Source of the DNA: Caldilineaceae bacterium | GTDB lineage: Bacteria > Chloroflexota > Anaerolineae > Caldilineales > Caldilineaceae | Assembly (NCBI GenBank): GCA_022821545.1 | Contig: JAJEDJ010000034.1 | Span: 248,001-312,000, forward strand | DNA: 64,000 nt | Direction: 5' to 3' | Part shown: positions 58,977 through 64,000 of the stretch, in pieces | Position numbering within the stretch: the stretch's first letter is position 1 | Layout of the letters: the number at the start of each line of letters is the position of its first letter | Position numbers and translations under genes: made by a program | The notes under the pieces: generated by a model | Told to the model about the DNA's origin: nothing | The model's database searches: none | The model's input: only the letters and a program-made list of their open reading frames with translations

Positions 58977-60134
58977 CTAACCCGAAGATGGAACGTGCAG
59001 CTTTCGCCCAATGTAAATGAAGTGCGGGTCCTGGATGTCGAACCTGATCACCGCCTGCTGGCAATTGCCTGTATGCGGATCCTTGTGCGTGCGGACATGC
59101 GCCATCTCGGAAATGCGGTGGCCGTCATCATTTTCGATCCAGAACCACCAGTTCCCTTCCCGCGGACCGGACGCATGAAGAATGTGCGTGAAATGACCGC
59201 CTGCAGAAGTGCTCTTCCTGGCCACCACCTCCCCGTCAGGCTGCCAGCTGAAGGCCACCCGGTAGCCGTCGACTGGTTGGCCGTTCAACCCCACCGTGCC
59301 CACCGCGCGAGTACTTCCGGCGTTGGCGTCGCAGCGTACCAGACTTGCCCGGTTTACGAGGTTGTTGGCAGCTCTCAAATCCTGGACTGACGCGCCGTAT
59401 GTCTCTGCAATTCTGGCAACTGTTTCGCCGGATCTGACAACGTGACCATAGACAATCTTGGTGCTGGCGGGTCTCCGGGGCGCCGGCTTTGCGGCCACCG
59501 GTTGCGGCGCCAGCGGAATCTGCAGTCTGCGCCCAACGTAAGTGAGCTCGGGATTCTGGATGTCAAAGTCGATCACGGCCCGCTGGCACTTTCCTTCATG
59601 CGGATCCCTGTCAGTGTGAACGTGCGCCATCTCCGAAATGCGCACGCCGCCGCCGGTCTCTATCCAGAACCACCAGTTCCCTTCGCGGGCTCCGCCTCCC
59701 AGAATGTGGCTGTACTGGCCTGCATTCTGGCCGCCCCCGCCGGAAACCGCCGTTGCTACAGTTGTCTCGTCCGGATGCCAGCTGAAAACCACCCGATAAC
59801 CGTTGGCCGGGTTACCGTTCACACGCACGGTGCCCCGCACCTGTGTGCTGTCTGCATTGGGGGTGCAGCTAACCAACTGGGCTCGGTTTACGAGATTGTT
59901 GAAGGCCCTCAGATCCTCGAGGGCAATGCCGTAGAGTGCTGCAATGTCGACAAGGGATTCGCCAGGTCTGACGATGTGGACGTAAGTCTGGGCGGGGGCT
60001 GGGCGCTCGGCGGAGGCTGCGACCACCGGCAGGGGAACCAATAACAGCGACAACAAAAACATCGGCAAGATTGCCATTGAAGCTCGTTGAAGCCGCCAAG
60101 TCGATCTGGCAGGCGAAATATCTGTAGGCTTCAT
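58977..60134 (-). CDS. Exported protein with two LysM domains, each split by an inserted beta domain
   Basis: A 385-residue secreted or anchored protein. An N-terminal hydrophobic signal segment (about residues 20-41, MAILPMFLLSLLLVPLP) ends near AASA. Repeat 1: LysM front half (YVHIVRPGESLVDIAALYG...NNLVNR, 51-84), an insert of about 105 residues (85-192), then the LysM closing strand (NPELTYVGRRLQIP, 193-207). Repeat 2 has the same order: 229-262, insert 263-368, closing strand 369-382. Each insert has a likely disulfide (Cys 90/183 and Cys 268/358) and conserved GYRVVFSWHPD, GNWWFWIE and RISEMAHVHT blocks. LysM binds peptidoglycan or chitin-like glycans. AAGGAGG precedes the ATG. Own promoter and terminator. 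Confidence 0.88.
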   Translation of the reverse strand: MKPTDISPARSTWRLQRASMAILPMFLLSLLLVPLPVVAASAERPAPAQTYVHIVRPGESLVDIAALYGIALEDLRAFNNLVNRAQLVSCTPNADSTQVRGTVRVNGNPANGYRVVFSWHPDETTVATAVSGGGGQNAGQYSHILGGGAREGNWWFWIETGGGVRISEMAHVHTDRDPHEGKCQRAVIDFDIQNPELTYVGRRLQIPLAPQPVAAKPAPRRPASTKIVYGHVVRSGETVARIAETYGASVQDLRAANNLVNRASLVRCDANAGSTRAVGTVGLNGQPVDGYRVAFSWQPDGEVVARKSTSAGGHFTHILHASGPREGNWWFWIENDDGHRISEMAHVRTHKDPHTGNCQQAVIRFDIQDPHFIYIGRKLHVPSSG

Positions 60135-60618
60135 GATATTCCTCCTTCGTGGATCAGTTTGGACTCTTGAGGATCAGTTTTCCGCCTTGACTCGTACTGC
60201 CTTCCCTTTCAACTCAAATTGCCGCGAATGCCCGTTTAATTGGGGGTTGCTTTACCGGGATATAACCTATATTGCGGCTTTTGTCAATTTGGCATTGGGC
60301 GCACGGGGGCATCCCGAACTTGGGATGGAAGCAGTCTGGCAGGGGATAGATGCCAGAAGTTACTGAAGTCGTATACCGGCTATTGGAGAGACGCAGGGCA
60401 GGCGCCAAGTCTGGCCTCTTCGGGAGGTCCGCTGCGGTGGCAAGATATTCACCAACACATACTTACTTCTGTAGGCCGCGAAGAGTTGGAACACGATGGA
60501 TTCGGCTCAGACACGTCCTTGCGACGCCTACCACCGACGATAGTGTTGCCTCCGGCCAGACTGTAGTAGAATCTTACGCGACAGCGACGGTGTGGATCAA
60601 GATAGGGATCCTTTACCT
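60135..60618. other. Intergenic region upstream of the LysM gene and the SBP/VWA operon
   Basis: 484 bases with no credible gene. It carries the LysM promoter (minus, 60259-60287). A weak plus-strand candidate (TTGCCT at 60546-60551, TAGAAT at 60567-60572, spacing 15) lies before the operon starting at 60619. Confidence 0.45.
60259..60287 (-). promoter_or_regulatory. Sigma70-type promoter of the LysM gene
   Basis: On the minus strand, TTGACA (60287-60282), 17-base spacer, TATATC (60264-60259). Transcription should start near 60252, about 118 bases before the ATG at 60134. Confidence 0.65.
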
Positions 60619-60966
60619 ATGAAATCTCCTAAATTCACCGCTCCTCGCCACGGACTGACCGGAGCCGTATTCATGATCGGGCTGGCCATCCTGTTCGCCA
60701 CCGACTGGATATGGCCTGGGATTCTCGTGCTGGTCGGTGTAACCAGTCTGTTGGGAGCATTCCTCGGACATACCGAGCCGGACGACGACGACATACCGTT
60801 GCGTGTTGACAAGCCATTGGAGGACAAGCCGGGGCCCCAGGCGCGCTATGCGGCACAGTGTGCTTCCTGCGGCGCCGCCACGCCGCGAGAGCTTATCGAA
60901 GGCTCGCCCACCGAGTCAAACGCCGTTTGCGGCTTCTGCGGCTCCCCGCTCGCACAGGAACAATGA
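60619..60966 (+). CDS. Small membrane protein with C-terminal zinc ribbon
   Basis: A 115-residue protein from the ATG at 60619. Two close hydrophobic stretches (AVFMIGLAILFATDWIW and ILVLVGVTSLLGAFLG) are followed by an acidic linker and a zinc-ribbon-like tail with four cysteines (CASCGAATP and CGFCGSP). This places a metal-binding module on one membrane face. Its stop overlaps the start of the next gene (ATGA), so translation is coupled. Family not recognised; a role with the two binding-protein-like neighbours is inferred from coupling. Confidence 0.75.
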   Translation: MKSPKFTAPRHGLTGAVFMIGLAILFATDWIWPGILVLVGVTSLLGAFLGHTEPDDDDIPLRVDKPLEDKPGPQARYAAQCASCGAATPRELIEGSPTESNAVCGFCGSPLAQEQ

Positions 60967-62219
60967 TTCGTACGCGGGTATTCGTTGTTGCCGTGATTTC
61001 GGCGGCGGTTGTCCTGATCGTCGGGATACTGGTTTGGCGCACGATCACCGACAACGCTGTCGAGCTCGGCTTGGCCGCCGCTGGCCCACAAGTCATCCGA
61101 ATTCAGGTTATCACTGCCCCTCCCGTGGAAGCGTGGGTGCAGGCCGCGGCTGACGAATTCAACGCCGCAGGCCTCGAGTCGGAAGGCGCGACCATCGCGG
61201 TGGAAATCATCCCGATGGACGGCTTGACTGCGCTGGGCAAATGGGAGCGCAACGACTTCGCAGCACTGCCAGCAGACGTGCTTCTCGAAGACCTGCCCCA
61301 GGAAAAGTTGGAAGCTCTTGAATCCTTTCCTACTGCATGGATAGCGGACGCCCACTTTCTCGTGGAAATTGCCAACGCCTCCTCTCGGGAGCAGTTGGGG
61401 CGGGATCAGTTCCTGAGCGACGGGCAATACCGCATGAGGCCGCTGGCGAAAACGCTGCTGGTCTGGGGGCTTTTTCGCAGCCGGTCCGCTCCCTTGCTTG
61501 AGCATCTCGGCCCGCCTTCATGGTCCACACTACATAAAGCGGTCGTCGCTCCAACCGGCTGGAAGGAGCTTGGCGGCGATCCCGCATGGGGGAATTTCAA
61601 GTTGGCGGTCACCCCGTCCGGCCCCAGCGTTGGTGGTCTGGCGGCCATCGTCACAGCGGCAGCAGAGTACTTTGACAAAACCGAGGTGCTCGTCGAGGAC
61701 GTCGTCGACCCCCGGTTCGGGCCCTGGCTCACCGAGCTCATGGGGGCTTCGACCAGGTTCAGCGGTGGATCGACGAGTTCTGCCGAGAGCGTAGCCCTGT
61801 TCGGTTATACAGCGGGAGACGGAGGGCAGTTCCTCGAAAGCGACTTGCTTCAGAATATGAATGGCATTCAGAACCGCTGGCAGGAGCCTGTGGTTCTTCA
61901 CTACCCGAAGGTGACTGCCTGGTTCGACTTTCCATTCGCAATCTGGGCAGGCCCAGAGACATCAGCGATGCAGAAAGACGCGGCGTTGGCGTTTCAAAGT
62001 TTTTTGCTCAGCGAAGGGCAACAACGCAGAGCGCTCGAATTCGGGCTGCGTCCAGCCGATTCCAGCCTGCCGGTCGGTGCCGCGGAGGGAAGCCACTTCG
62101 AACGCTGGCGGCGTTTGGACGCAGAGGATGACGTATCCGGCGTCAATGTGATTAAACCTCTGGACCGAGAGCTCCTCTCGGCCCTCTTGCGCTGGCAGGC
62201 GATGAACGAGGAGCGATGA
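60963..62219 (+). CDS. Membrane-anchored substrate-binding-protein-like protein
   Basis: A 418-residue protein from the ATG at 60963, which overlaps the previous stop. One N-terminal hydrophobic anchor (VFVVAVISAAVVLIVGILVW) is followed by an extracytoplasmic binding-protein fold: VIRIQVITAPPVEAWVQAAA, a DVLLEDLPQEKL stretch, a WSTLHKAV/WGNFKLAVTPSGPSVGGLAAI block and a LAFQSFLLSEGQQRRALEFG helix near the end, the last being common to family 1 binding proteins and their relatives. It has no lipobox. No permease or ATPase is in the operon, so it may sense rather than import. Its stop overlaps the next start (ATGA). Confidence 0.82.
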   Translation: MIRTRVFVVAVISAAVVLIVGILVWRTITDNAVELGLAAAGPQVIRIQVITAPPVEAWVQAAADEFNAAGLESEGATIAVEIIPMDGLTALGKWERNDFAALPADVLLEDLPQEKLEALESFPTAWIADAHFLVEIANASSREQLGRDQFLSDGQYRMRPLAKTLLVWGLFRSRSAPLLEHLGPPSWSTLHKAVVAPTGWKELGGDPAWGNFKLAVTPSGPSVGGLAAIVTAAAEYFDKTEVLVEDVVDPRFGPWLTELMGASTRFSGGSTSSAESVALFGYTAGDGGQFLESDLLQNMNGIQNRWQEPVVLHYPKVTAWFDFPFAIWAGPETSAMQKDAALAFQSFLLSEGQQRRALEFGLRPADSSLPVGAAEGSHFERWRRLDAEDDVSGVNVIKPLDRELLSALLRWQAMNEER

Positions 62220-64000
62220 GCGAAATCCGGGACCGGACAGATCGGGAGCACGCAGTTCCGACCCCAGCGGATTCCTCGCGCTTCCCGCCGCGACGGCTGC
62301 TTATCGCGTTCGCGTTGGTGGGCAGCTTCCTGCTATGCGCCTGCGGCGTGACGACCGTGCGCGCTGGGGCTTGGATCGCGGGTATTCTGGCCGGCGAAGG
62401 ATCGGCCAGAACCGAAGACAACAGGGCAGTTCCTGCTGCATGGTCCCCCAGCAGCGCAACGCTGACCGTAGCCGTATCTCCAATGATGGCGGAAACGCTG
62501 AGCGAACGGGCCGGCAGTTTCAACAACCTCAGACTCCGCACGCCGGACGGGGAGATGATGCAAGTTGAGCTTGTAACCCACTCCTCCCGCTCGATTGTCG
62601 CGGAGTCGTTGCGGCAGCCTGGCTTTCAGGCCGTCGTGCCCGACAGCTCTCTTTGGCTGGAACTGATTGACATGCACTGGGCCAGACTGTTTCCAGTGGA
62701 ACCCGGCACGATTCCCGCGAACCGGGTCGGCCAGACCACGTTATTTGCCGTCAGCCCGGTCGTCATCGCCGCGCGGTTGGATGCCGCGCAGCAGCTTGGC
62801 TGGCCGCATCAGTCAATAGGCTGGAAGGACGTCCATGCCCGGGCGGCCGCACCTTCCCGGGAGTTTAGATGGGGCCATCCCAGTCCGGAAAGCGCGTCCG
62901 GCATAGCGGCGACATTGTCCAAATTTTATGCCGGCGCCGGTACAACACGCGCGCTGACGGCAGAGATCGCAACCCAGCCTGACGTAATAGACTATGTTCG
63001 TCGGGAGGAGAGGTCAGCGCTTGTTCTCGGCGCAGACGGCCGGGCGCGCGCAGAACTTACGCAGGGGGAAGCCCGCCTGCACGGAGAGGATGGCGAAAGG
63101 ACCGGGCTTCTCGATGCCTTCGTAACGCAAGAGCAGTCAGTAATTGCCTGGAACCGGTCCACTGATCTCGGTCTCTCCTGGCTCTCCGGCGAGGGCAATG
63201 CCGGTCGAATCTTTTCCGAAGGGCAGTTGGTTGCCATCTATCCCAGGGAGGGAACCCTCTGGGCGGATTTTCCCTTTGCACTGTTGGAATTGGACGGCCG
63301 GACAGGTCCCGCCGTGACCCGTAACCAACGCAGCGCCTACCGCGCGTTCACCCGATTTTTGCTGAGTAAAGACAGCCAGTATGCACTGCTTGAGGAAGGG
63401 TTCAGGCCGGTCGACCTGACCATCGATCTGCTGGCGGAATCCAGCCCATTCGCTGAGACCGGAACAGTAGATCCTCTCTCGCCGCAGACGCTCTTGCCGC
63501 TGCCGCCCCAGCCCGTACTGGAGGTCGTATTGGACGTCTGGCGTTTGTCAATGCGTCCTGTAAACGTAATGTTGGTTGTGGATTCCAGCGAATCGATGAA
63601 AGGCAGCAAACTCGCTAGAGCGAAAACTGCCTTGCGAGGATTCGTAGACCAGATTCAGGGAGATCGTGACAGAATTGGACTTGTGGAGTTCGGATCCGGG
63701 GTAAAGCAGTACGGTGCGCTGCAGTGGCTGGATGCCGAGGGGCGCGGTCACATGCTGCGTCTGATCGAAAACATGCAGGCCGGCGGCTCCACCAGACTGA
63801 TCGATGCAGTGTGGGCGGCCCATAGTGAGCTTAAGGACTTGGCCGATTCCGATGCCACCTATGCGATTGTAGTGCTGACCGACGGTCGCGATAACGACAG
63901 CGAACACCGGTTGCGTGAGTTGCAACGGGACATACAGCGGGCGGACAGTCCCGTTTCCATCCATACGGTAGCATTTGGCCGAGATTCCGATGCAGGTCTG
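62216..64000 (+). CDS. Binding-protein-like/VWA-domain fusion, 3' end cut by window
   Basis: Open for 595 codons from the ATG at 62216 to the window edge. The N-terminus has a hydrophobic segment LLIAFALVGSFLLCAC, with Cys at about residues 41-43 where a lipid anchor could form. Residues about 75-410 resemble a solute-binding domain, including a RAFTRFLLSKDSQYALLEEG helix like that of the previous protein. From about residue 450 a von Willebrand A domain begins with VNVMLVVDSSESMKGSK; the D-S-S-E-S at 456-460 is a complete MIDAS start, later joined by GGSTRLIDAVWAAH and VVLTDGRDND. VWA domains bind protein partners through a metal ion. Third of a translationally coupled set; the C-terminus is unknown. 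Confidence 0.87.
   Translation, partial: MSEIRDRTDREHAVPTPADSSRFPPRRLLIAFALVGSFLLCACGVTTVRAGAWIAGILAGEGSARTEDNRAVPAAWSPSSATLTVAVSPMMAETLSERAGSFNNLRLRTPDGEMMQVELVTHSSRSIVAESLRQPGFQAVVPDSSLWLELIDMHWARLFPVEPGTIPANRVGQTTLFAVSPVVIAARLDAAQQLGWPHQSIGWKDVHARAAAPSREFRWGHPSPESASGIAATLSKFYAGAGTTRALTAEIATQPDVIDYVRREERSALVLGADGRARAELTQGEARLHGEDGERTGLLDAFVTQEQSVIAWNRSTDLGLSWLSGEGNAGRIFSEGQLVAIYPREGTLWADFPFALLELDGRTGPAVTRNQRSAYRAFTRFLLSKDSQYALLEEGFRPVDLTIDLLAESSPFAETGTVDPLSPQTLLPLPPQPVLEVVLDVWRLSMRPVNVMLVVDSSESMKGSKLARAKTALRGFVDQIQGDRDRIGLVEFGSGVKQYGALQWLDAEGRGHMLRLIENMQAGGSTRLIDAVWAAHSELKDLADSDATYAIVVLTDGRDNDSEHRLRELQRDIQRADSPVSIHTVAFGRDSDAGL

Overview
The window looks like one GC-rich chromosomal segment of a Chloroflexota bacterium, most likely of the Caldilinea/Anaerolineae side. 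That placement is an inference. It rests on lipoproteins with an Ala-Cys-Gly-Ala-Pro lipobox followed by an Ala/Glu-rich linker, a long-form HisG, beta-propeller and twin-LysM surface proteins, and a gene mix dominated by ABC importers, Gfo/Idh/MocA oxidoreductases, phytanoyl-CoA-type dioxygenases and SMP-30 lactonases. No rRNA, prophage or CRISPR array is visible. One tRNA (Gly, CCC) is present.

Layout. 1-3.5 kb: a minus-strand operon with a histidine phosphatase, a ThrH-type HAD phosphatase, a small membrane protein and an iron-type ABC permease cut by the window edge. 3.8-10.5 kb: a KtrB/TrkH potassium channel subunit, an M29 aminopeptidase, a DUF4268 protein, tRNA-Gly and an SLC13-type permease. 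10.6-21.6 kb: sugar-acid metabolism (two SMP-30 lactonases, a uronate-dehydrogenase-like SDR, a YjhG/YagF-type aldonate dehydratase) interleaved with a Nudix/zinc-ribbon protein, an orphan E1-beta, an IS66 remnant and an AAA ATPase plus TOPRIM-like pair. 21.6-24 kb: MaeB-type malic enzyme. 24.4-30.8 kb: a complete oligopeptide-type ABC importer, dppBCDF order with the binding protein last. 31-39 kb: a dioxygenase, then a sugar-import operon (Gfo/Idh, binding protein, a beta-propeller/MalF fusion, MalG, second Gfo/Idh). 39-46.7 kb: a sugar epimerase, DinB, MscS, hisI-hisG, Hyi, a sulfatase and a nucleotidyltransferase. 46.8-51.2 kb: two tandem near-duplicate PhyH dioxygenases, a GMC oxidoreductase and a D-2-hydroxyacid dehydrogenase. 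51.2-57 kb: a minus-strand corrinoid methyl-transfer cassette (activator, pterin methyltransferase, corrinoid protein, UroD-type methyltransferase) headed by an Ldh2-type dehydrogenase. 57-60 kb: an orphan AAA ATPase and a twin split-LysM exported protein. 60.6-64 kb: a zinc-ribbon membrane protein, a binding-protein-like lipid-anchored or membrane-anchored protein and a binding-protein/VWA fusion, all translationally coupled and cut by the window end.

Taken together the segment describes scavenging of oxidised sugars, peptides and methylated compounds. Oligopeptide and sugar importers feed lactonases, dehydratases and dehydrogenases; PhyH, GMC and sulfatase enzymes would trim complex organics; and the corrinoid cassette would move a methyl group from an unknown donor to tetrahydrofolate. 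The observations I find most worth following are the propeller/permease fusion, the LysM domains split by an inserted beta domain, the corrinoid cassette next to oxygen-dependent enzymes, and the ATPase/TOPRIM-like pair beside a decayed IS66 element.
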